Origin: Treponema sp.
Lineage (GTDB): Bacteria > Spirochaetota > Spirochaetia > Treponematales > Breznakiellaceae
Direction of reading: 5' to 3'
Length of the DNA stretch: 19,658 nucleotides
NCBI GenBank assembly: GCA_031266095.1
Contig: JAISBR010000184.1
Coordinates: forward strand, 1 to 19,658
This document shows positions 1-6,641 of the stretch, in pieces. Numbering within the stretch: the stretch's first letter is position 1; each line of letters opens with the position of its first letter. The notes under the pieces were generated by a model that saw only the letters and a list, made by a program, of their open reading frames with translations, was not told the DNA's origin and searched no databases. A program made the position numbers and the translations under genes.

Positions 1-587
1 CAGTGATGAACCGTGTCGATTTGCCAGAAACCGGGGATTTTCCGTTCCTCCCCTGAGTAAAAGGTACGGATGGGGATACGGCTTTTCAGGGAGGCAAGGG
101 GTTTGGTGAGGCTTTTCCCCTTCAGCCTGAGGGCTTCTTTGTCTTTTTTAAGATACCGGTCAATGGTAGCGGGGCTTATGGTTTTGAGCTTTTCCGCTAT
201 GTCGGCGGTGATATGAAACGCCGGCCACCCGGCGATATACGGCATCTGCTGCCGCATAAGGAGGGCGAGGATTTTCCCGCATTTGTACCAGAAGAAGGTC
301 CAGACCAGGCGGAGGGAGGCGATAACCTCATCGGTATAGACCCGCTTGCCTTTCCGGTTGGCGGGCCGTTTTCTTTCCGGTTTGAGTTTCACCGCCTTCC
401 CCGTGCCATAGACCAGGATTTCCCTGACCGGCTTTTTACTGAGGAGCTGGACCGCTGATTTTCGGTGGTACCCGGTTAACCGGGTGAACTCGTCGAGCAA
501 AGCCGACTTCTCTTTTTTCGTGGCTGCCTGATACCGGGATGTATATTCCCTGGTTACCGCCCGTTTTTCTTTCATGTTTAACCCCAT
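1..587 (-). CDS. Integrase-type (DDE) transposase, 3' part outside window
   Basis: This open frame on the minus strand starts at 587 and runs off the left edge, giving 195 residues. The ATG at 587 is preferred because a GGAGGG sits 8 bases upstream; a second in-frame ATG at 575 has poorer spacing. The N-terminus is basic (MGLNMKEKRAVTREY) and continues into a helix-turn-helix-like stretch with LTGYHRKSAVQLL near residues 36-48. The visible end reads PGFWQIDTVHHC-like, where Asp191 is probably the first acidic residue of an rve/DDE catalytic triad. This arrangement is typical of IS481/ISNCY-like elements annotated as integrase catalytic domain proteins. The other two catalytic acids lie outside the window, so activity cannot be judged. 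The exact IS family is inferred from memory of the motif style. Confidence 0.8.
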   Translation of the reverse strand, partial: MGLNMKEKRAVTREYTSRYQAATKKEKSALLDEFTRLTGYHRKSAVQLLSKKPVREILVYGTGKAVKLKPERKRPANRKGKRVYTDEVIASLRLVWTFFWYKCGKILALLMRQQMPYIAGWPAFHITADIAEKLKTISPATIDRYLKKDKEALRLKGKSLTKPLASLKSRIPIRTFYSGEERKIPGFWQIDTVHH

Positions 588-624
588 TCGGACGCCCTCC
601 GTTCGGCATCCTTATTGTAAGTTG

Positions 625-680
625 GGTAACATTTTCAATTTGAGGCATGGGTGGTTTTCGGTAACATTTTTCATGAGGCA
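625..680. repeat. Pair of direct repeats, probable end of the insertion sequence
   Basis: Two copies of nearly the same word lie head to tail: GGTAACATTTTCAATTTGAG followed by GCA at 625-647, and GGTAACATTTTTCATGAGGC followed by A at 660-680. They sit immediately behind the transposase start. Read on the minus strand, each copy begins with TGCCTCA and ends with AATGTTACC, and a terminal TG is common at the ends of integrase-type elements. I infer that these are transposase-binding repeats and that the outer edge of the element is near 680. No matching opposite end is in the window, so the boundary and any target duplication cannot be confirmed. Confidence 0.5.
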
Positions 681-690
681 ACGCGAGTCC

Positions 691-719
691 TTGACAAATC
701 CCCCGATTGACCTTAGACT
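691..719 (+). promoter_or_regulatory. Candidate promoter for the ABC ATPase gene
   Basis: A perfect TTGACA at 691-696 is followed by 17 bases and then TAGACT at 714-719, which matches four of six -10 consensus positions including the key T, A and final T. A TATAAAAT at 725-732 is a better -10 word, but it lies 28 bases from that -35 and only 12 from a TTGACC at 707-712. The site begins about 10 bases outside the probable insertion-sequence edge. Confidence 0.45.
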
Positions 720-755
720 TTTTGTATAAAATAACCCACATAGGGAGGCCAGCGT

Positions 756-1862
756 ATGGCAAAAGTAGAATTGAAAGGTATTTCAAAGGTGTATGAAGGC
801 AATGTCCGCGCCGTGGACAATGCCAACATCGTGGTTGAGGACAAGGAATTTGTCGTCTTTGTAGGCCCTTCGGGCTGTGGAAAATCCACCACGCTCCGTA
901 TGGTCGCCGGTCTGGAGGATATTACCGAAGGTGAACTCTATATCGACGGAGAGCTTATGAACGACGTTCCCCCCAAGGATCGGAATATCGCTATGGTATT
1001 CCAAAACTATGCCCTCTATCCCCACATGACGGTTTATGAAAATATGGCCTTCGGCCTGCGGATCAAGAAACTCCCTAAAGAGGAAATTGACAAGCGGGTA
1101 AAAGAAGCGGCAAAGATCCTGGATATCGGGAAATTCCTGGATCGCAAGCCCAAGGCCCTTTCCGGCGGTCAGCGTCAGCGCGTCGCGGTAGGCCGGGCCA
1201 TTGTCCGTAACCCGAAGGTCTTCCTTTTTGACGAGCCGCTTTCCAACCTGGACGCCAAACTCCGTGTCCAGATGCGGGCCGAGCTTTCGGATTTGCACCT
1301 CAGGCTTAACGCCACCATGATCTATGTTACCCATGATCAGGTAGAGGCCATGACTATGGCCAACAAGATCGTGGTTATGAAGGACGGGAAGGTCCAGCAA
1401 ATCGGTTCTCCCCTCTACCTCTATAACCACCCGATCAACAAATTCGTCGCCGGTTTTATCGGTTCCCCGCCCATGAACTTCCTGACCGTCAAGGTCCTTG
1501 AGGAAGGCGGTGCAATCGTACTGGATGAAGGCTCTTTTAAGATAAAGGCCGATTCTTCTCACGTTGAACATCTCAGGAAATACGCCGGTAAAGAGGTCTT
1601 CTTCGGCATCAGGCCTGAGGATATGGCCTATACCCAGTCCGCTGCGGAGAACAGCTTCTCCGTAAAGATAACGGTTGTGGAGCCCTTGGGCGCGGATATT
1701 CACCTCTGGCTCATTACCGAGACCCAACCCCTGGTGGCCCGTACCGAGCCGCACCACGAATTCAAAGTGGGTGAGACCGTGGTCTTTGTTCCCAGGATGG
1801 AGAAGGCGCGCTACTTTGACAAGGAGACGGAACTGGCTATTTTCCCCGGTCCTGACGTGTAA
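756..1862 (+). CDS. ABC sugar-importer ATPase, MalK/MsmK/UgpC type
   Basis: This 368-residue protein is the cytoplasmic ATP-hydrolysing subunit of a carbohydrate-uptake ABC importer (CUT1-like). The start is fixed by AGGGAGG seven bases upstream. Walker A GPSGCGKST is at 37-45, the Q-loop Gln at 83, the signature LSGGQ at 135-139, Walker B VFLFDE at 155-160, the D-loop just after, and the switch His at 193 (VTHDQVEAM). From about 240 to the end is the regulatory/TOBE-like domain (MNFLTVKV, GIRPEDM) typical of MalK-type rather than amino-acid-type ATPases. Length is normal. No permease or solute-binding gene adjoins it, so it may energise several transporters encoded elsewhere, as MsmK does in streptococci. 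The substrate cannot be deduced. An 8-base repeat GACGTGTA overlaps and follows the stop codon. I withhold a gene symbol because family members share the same motifs. Confidence 0.95.
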   Translation: MAKVELKGISKVYEGNVRAVDNANIVVEDKEFVVFVGPSGCGKSTTLRMVAGLEDITEGELYIDGELMNDVPPKDRNIAMVFQNYALYPHMTVYENMAFGLRIKKLPKEEIDKRVKEAAKILDIGKFLDRKPKALSGGQRQRVAVGRAIVRNPKVFLFDEPLSNLDAKLRVQMRAELSDLHLRLNATMIYVTHDQVEAMTMANKIVVMKDGKVQQIGSPLYLYNHPINKFVAGFIGSPPMNFLTVKVLEEGGAIVLDEGSFKIKADSSHVEHLRKYAGKEVFFGIRPEDMAYTQSAAENSFSVKITVVEPLGADIHLWLITETQPLVARTEPHHEFKVGETVVFVPRMEKARYFDKETELAIFPGPDV

Positions 1863-2061
1863 ATGACGTGTACCGCCGGGTGGAATGATAGATTGACGAC
1901 ATCTCCTCCAGGGTAACCGGGCTGCCCGAATGGAACGTGATGCTTGATCATCCACCCCGCGGCCAACCAGTTCGGCTGGACTATGCGCGGACGCGGCAGC
2001 CCGTTCAGGCAGGCGGACTTCCTCTCGCCGCGTTGAAACTCATCTCCCTCTTTATCTCTCA
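1863..2061. other. Convergent intergenic region, no gene recognised
   Basis: About 200 bases separate the ABC ATPase stop from the stop of the oppositely oriented regulator. Short frames exist on both strands, but none has a ribosome site or a sequence I recognise. I see no hairpin followed by a T run that would pass as an intrinsic terminator for either gene. Confidence 0.5.
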
Positions 2062-3432
2062 TCATTTAATCGTCTTCAAAAAATCCTCTGATAGATTATT
2101 CTCCGAAATTTCCCGTACCATGCCGCCGCCCTGGCTGCGGTATTTGCCGGGGCTGATGCCGGTGTAGGCTTTGAAGATTTTGGAGAACCAGCTCTGATCC
2201 TCGAAACAGCAGGCGCCGGCGATTTCACTTAAAGAGAGGTCTGTTTCCAGCAGCAGATGGCTTGCCCGTTCTACCCTGAGCCGGTTGAGATACTTGGAAA
2301 GATTTTCACCCATCTCTTCTTTGAAAATGGTACTGAAATAGGGCGCCGAAAGTCCTGATATTTTAGCTATTTCCCCCAGGCTGATCTTTTGGGTGTAGTT
2401 TTCCCGAATAAAGTGCTCGGCTTTCCGTAACGCGGTACCGTGGCGTATGCCCTGGAAAGAGGTTATTTGCCCGGCGATGCGTTTCACTATGGCATGCAGA
2501 ATATCCGTAAGCTCCTCAATGGTTTTGGCCTCCTGAACCTGCTTGAGGCAGCGATTGTTGGTTTCAAGCGTCGAAGTGCCGCTGTGGCCGGGGTTGATCC
2601 CTACCCTGGAAAGAAGTACCACCAGTTCTATGGCCCGCAGCTGTATATACCTGAAATGTTTGGGATTTGCAAAGATCAGTAAGGCCAGTACCTCGTTGAG
2701 GATGTGGAGCGCCGCCGCGCTGTCTCCCCGGTGGAGCGCGGCGATGAGAAGGCGTTCCTTATCCAGAGGATATCCGGGCAGTACACTGCCATCGGGGTAT
2801 TTGATTTTCAACTCCTCGATCATCTCGCTAAGAACGCGCTGCTGCTCCGCCCTGCGCCTGAGTATCTCGTGGTAATCCTCGCTGCCCGAGGAGAGGGATT
2901 CCGCGCAGAGCAACAGCATCTCCGCGAGGGATTGTATCTTTTCAGTATCCCCTTTGGGGAAATTTGCGACGCGCTGCGCAAATTCCTCAGCCGGGATTGT
3001 CCCCTTGCACATTCCGGCAATTTCGTCGGTATTTTGCTGATCCTCACTCAGAAAGCCGGTACCCCTGAGAGCGCCTGAAAAGCTGCCTTCATTGTAGATG
3101 GGACTGGTCCAGAACAGGAACCCCAGGTCGCATTTGTAGATACGGGAACCGCCCTGGTTGCCGGCTTCCTTGATCGCGCTGACATGAATATCACGGCAGG
3201 GTTCCGCTCCCGCCGCCTCGTTCTGGTATTTGACGCAGTGCAAGCAGATACTCTTTTCAACTTCGTTCTCTTTCAACACATCGGTAAGCGGCATGTAGTT
3301 ATGATCGTAGATACATATACCGCATCCGGTTGCCTGGGTGTATACGGCGGTCATCTTTTTAGCCTTATCGAATAAGGCGTCGGCTTTATTTTGAATCGCC
3401 GGCTCAGATTCCTTTTTTTTGTTTTCTTTCAT
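2062..3432 (-). CDS. PocR-domain AraC-family transcriptional regulator (downstream copy)
   Basis: This 456-residue cytoplasmic DNA-binding regulator has an N-terminal PocR-like ligand-sensing domain at roughly 18-130, ending in the typical IYKCDLGFLFWTSPIY and GALRGTGFL. A helical linker follows at about 210-325. The AraC-type double helix-turn-helix is at about 332-434 (KISLGEIAKISGLSAPYFS, then LSEIAGACCFEDQSWFSKIF and PGKYR). Four cysteines in the sensor (63, 66, 79, 101) are shared with the neighbouring copy. The ATG at 3432 is the best start seen, although its AAGGGAG ribosome site is rather distant. A run of eight A near the start could be slippery. It lies 54 bases behind the other regulator and is probably co-transcribed with it. 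The ligand and target promoters are unknown. PocR itself responds to propanediol, but that specificity should not be assumed here. Confidence 0.9.
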   Translation of the reverse strand: MKENKKKESEPAIQNKADALFDKAKKMTAVYTQATGCGICIYDHNYMPLTDVLKENEVEKSICLHCVKYQNEAAGAEPCRDIHVSAIKEAGNQGGSRIYKCDLGFLFWTSPIYNEGSFSGALRGTGFLSEDQQNTDEIAGMCKGTIPAEEFAQRVANFPKGDTEKIQSLAEMLLLCAESLSSGSEDYHEILRRRAEQQRVLSEMIEELKIKYPDGSVLPGYPLDKERLLIAALHRGDSAAALHILNEVLALLIFANPKHFRYIQLRAIELVVLLSRVGINPGHSGTSTLETNNRCLKQVQEAKTIEELTDILHAIVKRIAGQITSFQGIRHGTALRKAEHFIRENYTQKISLGEIAKISGLSAPYFSTIFKEEMGENLSKYLNRLRVERASHLLLETDLSLSEIAGACCFEDQSWFSKIFKAYTGISPGKYRSQGGGMVREISENNLSEDFLKTIK

Positions 3433-3486
3433 AGGTATTCCCGACTCCCTTTTAGCGGCGAGCCGTGCCGAAACCGTGCTGTTTTT

Positions 3487-4788
3487 TTAATCATGTAATA
3501 CAAATCCCCGCTCCCGATATTTACCGGGACTAAGACCGGTATGATTTTTAAATATTTTTGAGAACCAGCTTTGATCCTCAAAACCACAGGCTGTCGCTAT
3601 CTCACTGATAGGCAGGTCTGTTTCCGCCAGCATTGCCGAAGCCTTTTCCACTCTGAGTCGGTTGAGGTAATTGGAAAGGTTTTCCCCCATCTCGTCTTTG
3701 AAGATGGTGCTGAAATAAGGCGCCGAAAGACCCGACGCGCCGGCGATCTCCTGTAGACTGATCTTCCGGGTGTAATTTTCCCAGATAAACCGCTCCGCTT
3801 TGCGTAACGCCGAAGAATGGCGGATTCCTTGAAAAGAAAAGATCTTTCCCGATATCCGGTCTATGATGATGTTGAGAATATCCGAAACCTCGGTAACGTT
3901 CTGAGCGTCTTCTATTTTTTTCAGATAACGATTATTGGTTTCCAGTACATTCCCATCTTCGGTGACTTCACCGTTTAGCGCCGCCCGGGAGAGGAGCACC
4001 GTCAGTTCCAGGGCGCGTAACTGAAAGACTTCAAAGCTGCCGCCACCGGAAACGTACAGCGTGTCCAGCAGTTCCTTGAGGATGATCCGGGCCTCGTCAT
4101 GGTCTCCCCGGCGCAGGCTTGCCAGAAGCGCGCGCTCTTTGTCCATGGGATAGGCGTTTTTAAGGACTTTCCGCGTCTCTTCCTTTCCGGCGTTCCGGTC
4201 CGCGGCAGGAAGAGCCGGCGGAGAACCGGTTCCCGGTTCACCCTCGGTTAGCTGTTCGGCGCAGATTAGCATCATTTGAGCCAGAGCCTTTACCTCCTCA
4301 CTGGTTTTTTCGGGGATATTTTTCAGGTAAACGGCTATTTCTTCCCGGGGTATTTCCCCTCTGCAGGCCAGGAAGATTTTCTCCGTCGCCTGTAGCCGAG
4401 CCACTCCTAATACCCCGCTCGATAACAGAGCCCCGGCGAAACGCTCGCCTGAGTAAATTGGGCTGGTCCAGAAGATAAACCCGACCGGGCACATATAAAC
4501 ATACGAACCGCCCAACTGCCGGGATATACGTACCGAGTCCGCATGCATGGCGGTACAGGGATATTCCTCCTTGTTCAGTGGCTTAGCTGGATTGTTGTAA
4601 AACCGCTTGCAGAGGGCACAGAAAAGCATCGTTTTGGGATGGGTATGATCTTCCACCGCGTTGCAATCCGGGCCCAGGACCGAGACAATACATTCTGCGG
4701 CCTTTTCATAGTGGTTCACCAGTTCTCTTGCTCTTACAAAGAGCGGATCCAACTCCCTTCGCTGGATTATGTTTGTTGACTTTGTCAC
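3487..4788 (-). CDS. PocR-domain AraC-family transcriptional regulator (upstream copy)
   Basis: This 433-residue paralogue of the following regulator has the same order: PocR-like sensor (about 12-125, with VYMCPVGFIFWTSPIY), a helical linker containing PMDKERALLASLRRGDHDEA, and a C-terminal AraC DNA-binding domain (about 330-428, with SLQEIAGASGLSAPYFS and FEDQSWFSKIFK). Sensor cysteines fall at 57, 60, 78 and 100. The start is a GTG at 4788, supported by AAGGAG about six bases upstream. The GTG overlaps by two bases the stop of a mini-ORF, which suggests coupled translation. The C-terminal halves of the two regulators are closely similar and the sensors have diverged more, which suggests duplication followed by ligand specialisation. 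A role in carbon-source sensing is inferred only from the domain family. Confidence 0.9.
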   Translation of the reverse strand: MTKSTNIIQRRELDPLFVRARELVNHYEKAAECIVSVLGPDCNAVEDHTHPKTMLFCALCKRFYNNPAKPLNKEEYPCTAMHADSVRISRQLGGSYVYMCPVGFIFWTSPIYSGERFAGALLSSGVLGVARLQATEKIFLACRGEIPREEIAVYLKNIPEKTSEEVKALAQMMLICAEQLTEGEPGTGSPPALPAADRNAGKEETRKVLKNAYPMDKERALLASLRRGDHDEARIILKELLDTLYVSGGGSFEVFQLRALELTVLLSRAALNGEVTEDGNVLETNNRYLKKIEDAQNVTEVSDILNIIIDRISGKIFSFQGIRHSSALRKAERFIWENYTRKISLQEIAGASGLSAPYFSTIFKDEMGENLSNYLNRLRVEKASAMLAETDLPISEIATACGFEDQSWFSKIFKNHTGLSPGKYRERGFVLHD

Positions 4789-4814
4789 AGATACTCCTTG
4801 CTAAACCGTTTCAC
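4785..4814 (-). CDS. Possible nine-residue leader peptide before the PocR-AraC regulator
   Basis: On the minus strand, GTG at 4814 opens the short frame V/M-KRFSKEYL followed by TGA. The TGA overlaps the GTG start of the regulator (GTGA). A full AGGAGG ribosome site lies at 4827-4822, seven bases upstream, and is stronger than the site of the regulator itself. A palindrome CCGT-TTC-ACGG (4807-4817) covers the start of the frame. This is a plausible translational-coupling leader. Nine codons could equally arise by chance, and no coding statistics are possible at this length. Confidence 0.4.
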   Translation of the reverse strand: MKRFSKEYL

Positions 4815-4837
4815 GGATCAGCCTCCTGGTGTTTCAT
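4811..4837 (-). CDS. Possible eight-residue mini-ORF upstream of the leader peptide
   Basis: ATG at 4837 on the minus strand opens MKHQEADP and stops with a TGA (4813-4811) that overlaps the GTG of the next mini-ORF (GTGA). The regulator is therefore preceded by two mini-ORFs linked by the same stop-start overlap. The ribosome site is only AAGG nine bases upstream. It is reported mainly because of the chained arrangement. Confidence 0.2.
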   Translation of the reverse strand: MKHQEADP

Positions 4838-4961
4838 CTTGACAGACCTTTTTTATAACAAATCTGTTTTCATAAAACACCGTCTTACTTTCATATGTAA
4901 TGGAGTATCAATGAACGGAATACACCCAAATGGCTGAAAATTGAAAAATAGAGGTAGTTTT

Positions 4962-5573
4962 CTAAATATCCACCTTGAAAACTGGTCTTCTGTTTCGGCG
5001 CTCATCATACAGATTGATTCCCACATTAAAACGCCGCTCTGCCTCCAACGAGGAAGGAGGGCCATGACCGGGGAGTATGGTGTAGTCGCCGGGCAGGGAA
5101 AGGAGCCGACTTCGCAGTTTACCCATCTGTGTAGCCGCCCCGTAGGCACTGGCGGTCTCACCCACCAGGCCCGCCGTGAGGGCGTCTCCAGTAAAAAGCA
5201 TGGCGCCGATCCGGTAGACCGCAGAATCCGCCGAATGACCGGGGACGGAGATCACTTCTACCTTAAAAACGCCTATATCAATTCTATCCCCATCCCGTAC
5301 CAGCGTGGTTTTATGATCCAGGATAATCCGGTTTACAGCGAATATATCGACATTATAAATCCGCTTCAAGGTCCGCAGGCCGTGTACATGACCAATATGG
5401 TCATGGGTGATAAGTACCGCCTCCAGATGGAAATTGTTATTTTCAATACTTTTGAGGATCTGTTCATCCATGGTCCCCGGATCGATGATAATTGCGCCGG
5501 AAAAGGGAGATCCCTCACCGAGTACATAACAGTTACTAAAACCATAGGAACAATAATGAAAAAAAAGCTGCAT
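4962..5573 (-). CDS. Metallo-beta-lactamase-fold hydrolase (glyoxalase II-like)
   Basis: This 203-residue cytoplasmic protein has the order of a small MBL-fold hydrolase. The N-terminal strand FSNCYVLGE leads to IIIDPG (29-33) and the metal motif THDHIGHVHG. Later come GHSADSAV (His113), FTGDAL (Asp130) and ILPGHGP (His170). The standard HxHxDH motif is present as His57, His59, Gly61, His62, so the Asp that normally helps bind the second metal is a Gly. Other ligands look intact, so it may be a mononuclear or altered enzyme. By family it would hydrolyse a thioester or phosphoester; the substrate is unknown. Its ATG follows directly after the TAG stop of the pentapeptide-repeat gene (TAGATG), which implies translational coupling. 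There is no signal peptide. Confidence 0.85.
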   Translation of the reverse strand: MQLFFHYCSYGFSNCYVLGEGSPFSGAIIIDPGTMDEQILKSIENNNFHLEAVLITHDHIGHVHGLRTLKRIYNVDIFAVNRIILDHKTTLVRDGDRIDIGVFKVEVISVPGHSADSAVYRIGAMLFTGDALTAGLVGETASAYGAATQMGKLRSRLLSLPGDYTILPGHGPPSSLEAERRFNVGINLYDERRNRRPVFKVDI

Positions 5574-6179
5574 CTATTCTTCTTCCAGTTCGAATACCGC
5601 TTCTGCCGTATTGGATGATTTAAAGGAAATCTCCCTCTGCCGGGCGGCTATAAAGTAGGTCCGCTTCAGGTTGCAATTAATAAACCGGGAACGCTCCATG
5701 TCGGCATTGATGAAACGGCTGTTGTACAAATCTGAGTTGTCAAATATAGTTTCGGAAAGGGCGGCGCCCACAAAATTAATGTGCAGCAGCTCGGATCCCT
5801 CAAAGCTACAGCTCCGGAATTGCGCACCGGCGAAGGACATAAACTGAAGGTCTGATTTGGAAAAATCACAGTTATTAAAATCGGCGAAATCAAAGAAACA
5901 TATCCGTATCAGTGTTTCGGAAAAGACACATTGTGAAAAAGAGGCCTCCCTGAAATTACAGCCGTAAAAATGGTGGCCGGAAAAATCAAGATTCGAGAAA
6001 GCCATTCCTGCGGCGCACAGATCCTTGATAGTGTTATGCCGGGTAATAAATTCGGTAATCCGCCGGGTCTCCTGCTCCGGATTCGCCTGATGGATGAAAC
6101 AGATGTTGGAACCGGTGATGGCGGGCCGTCCACAACCCGCCGCGCAGGGACTTATAATAAACATAAGCCATAATACCAT
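5574..6179 (-). CDS. Pentapeptide-repeat protein with N-terminal Cys/His cluster
   Basis: The frame encodes 201 residues. Residues about 55-190 are built of five-residue steps with a central Phe or Leu (for example CNFREASFSQ, CDFSKSD, SFEGSELLHINF, FDNSDLYNSRF), the pattern of a right-handed quadrilateral beta-helix. Ahead of it Cys12, Cys16, Cys27 and His30 (CGRP...CFIH) form a C-x3-C-x10-C-x2-H cluster that could hold zinc. The start at 6179 lacks a clear ribosome site, and the in-frame ATG at 6164 is an alternative that keeps all four ligands. The C-terminus is acidic (ELEEE). Its stop touches the start of the MBL-fold gene. Pentapeptide proteins include gyrase-protecting mimics, but nothing here points to that role, and function is not assigned. 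Confidence 0.85.
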   Translation of the reverse strand: MVLWLMFIISPCAAGCGRPAITGSNICFIHQANPEQETRRITEFITRHNTIKDLCAAGMAFSNLDFSGHHFYGCNFREASFSQCVFSETLIRICFFDFADFNNCDFSKSDLQFMSFAGAQFRSCSFEGSELLHINFVGAALSETIFDNSDLYNSRFINADMERSRFINCNLKRTYFIAARQREISFKSSNTAEAVFELEEE

Positions 6180-6188
6180 ATTTTTGCC

Positions 6189-6218
6189 TTGTCAACTAGT
6201 CCTACTCCGGGTTATGAT
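6189..6218 (+). promoter_or_regulatory. Candidate promoter of the zinc-ribbon gene, possibly leaderless
   Basis: TTGTCA at 6189-6194 and TATGAT at 6213-6218 are 18 bases apart, and each matches five of six consensus positions. The ATG of the zinc-ribbon gene begins only five bases after the -10 word, so transcription would start at or next to the start codon. The -35 word read on the opposite strand is TTGACA (6195-6190) pointing at the pentapeptide gene, but I see only weak -10 words for that direction. Confidence 0.45.
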
Positions 6219-6223
6219 AAACT

Positions 6224-6514
6224 ATGTGCTGGTATTGTGGCGCCCCTGTTCCTGGCGGGACGATTGGTCGTTCCCTCCGGTGCGCTGACTGTGGAAAAGA
6301 TCTGCGGGTCTGCCGAAACTGCCGTTTTTTCCGTTCCGGAGCCCGCGGGGACTGTTCCGAATCGAGCGCTGAACCTCCATCTGAAAAGGATCGGGCCAAT
6401 TTTTGCGACTGGTTTTCACTGGACTCGAAATTTCTCGCGCCCACGACGGGGCAGAAAAGGGATAGGGACAAGGCCGCTGTAGCAAAATCCGCTTTTGATA
6501 ATCTCTTCGAATAG
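6224..6514 (+). CDS. Small Cys-rich zinc-ribbon-like protein, conserved hypothetical
   Basis: The 96-residue product has eight cysteines in a structured layout: CWYC at 2-5, CADC at 20-23, CRNC at 30-33, then Cys44 and Cys61 in the stretch KDRANFCDWF. The first two pairs suit a zinc ribbon. The second block (CRNCRFF ... DC ... DRANFCDWF) resembles a motif I associate with small conserved hypothetical proteins in spirochaetes and other bacteria. The remaining tail is Lys/Asp-rich and ends DNLFE. The start at 6224 is required to keep Cys2 and Cys5. No ribosome site precedes it, and a promoter-like pair ends five bases upstream. It is followed on the same strand by rsgA. Function is unknown; nucleic-acid or metal binding is only a family-level guess. 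Confidence 0.75.
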   Translation: MCWYCGAPVPGGTIGRSLRCADCGKDLRVCRNCRFFRSGARGDCSESSAEPPSEKDRANFCDWFSLDSKFLAPTTGQKRDRDKAAVAKSAFDNLFE

Positions 6515-6565
6515 CGTGTATGGATAGACGCTCTCCGTTTTTTGTAAGCTCCGGAATGAGCATTG

Positions 6566-6614
6566 TCCCCTGCGGCAGCGGGGAATGGGCGGGTTTTTTC
6601 CCGGTTTTAACCGG
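6566..6614 (+). promoter_or_regulatory. Cluster of alternative hairpins upstream of rsgA
   Basis: Three inverted repeats lie in 49 bases: TCCCC/GGGGA with a nine-base loop (6566-6584), CGGG-TTTTTT-CCCG (6590-6603), and CCGGTT-TT-AACCGG (6601-6614). The second and third share bases 6601-6603, so they cannot form together. They sit between the zinc-ribbon gene and rsgA. An attenuator-like role or a weak terminator is possible, but the stems are short. Confidence 0.3.
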
Positions 6615-6641
6615 CTTTCGCGTTTCTCTGTCGGTGGAAGC

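Noticed and set aside
436..786. 116-codon minus-strand frame across the promoter of the ABC ATPase and the transposase start
   Set aside because: It runs in another frame over the transposase N-terminus, which fits its family, and across intergenic repeats.
783..1955. Long minus-strand open frame (390 codons) opposite the ABC ATPase gene
   Set aside because: It is the mirror of a gene with clear ABC motifs, has no recognisable domain and no ribosome site; such frames arise from codon bias.
1937..2167. Plus-strand open frame in the convergent gap
   Set aside because: No ribosome site or recognisable sequence, and its second half lies opposite the AraC regulator.
4839..4859. Plus-strand TTGACA and TATAAC as a promoter
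   Set aside because: The spacing is only nine bases, and no plus-strand gene follows.
4941..5618. 225-codon plus-strand frame opposite the MBL-fold gene
   Set aside because: The minus strand carries the MBL metal-binding motifs in order; the plus frame has no recognisable domain.
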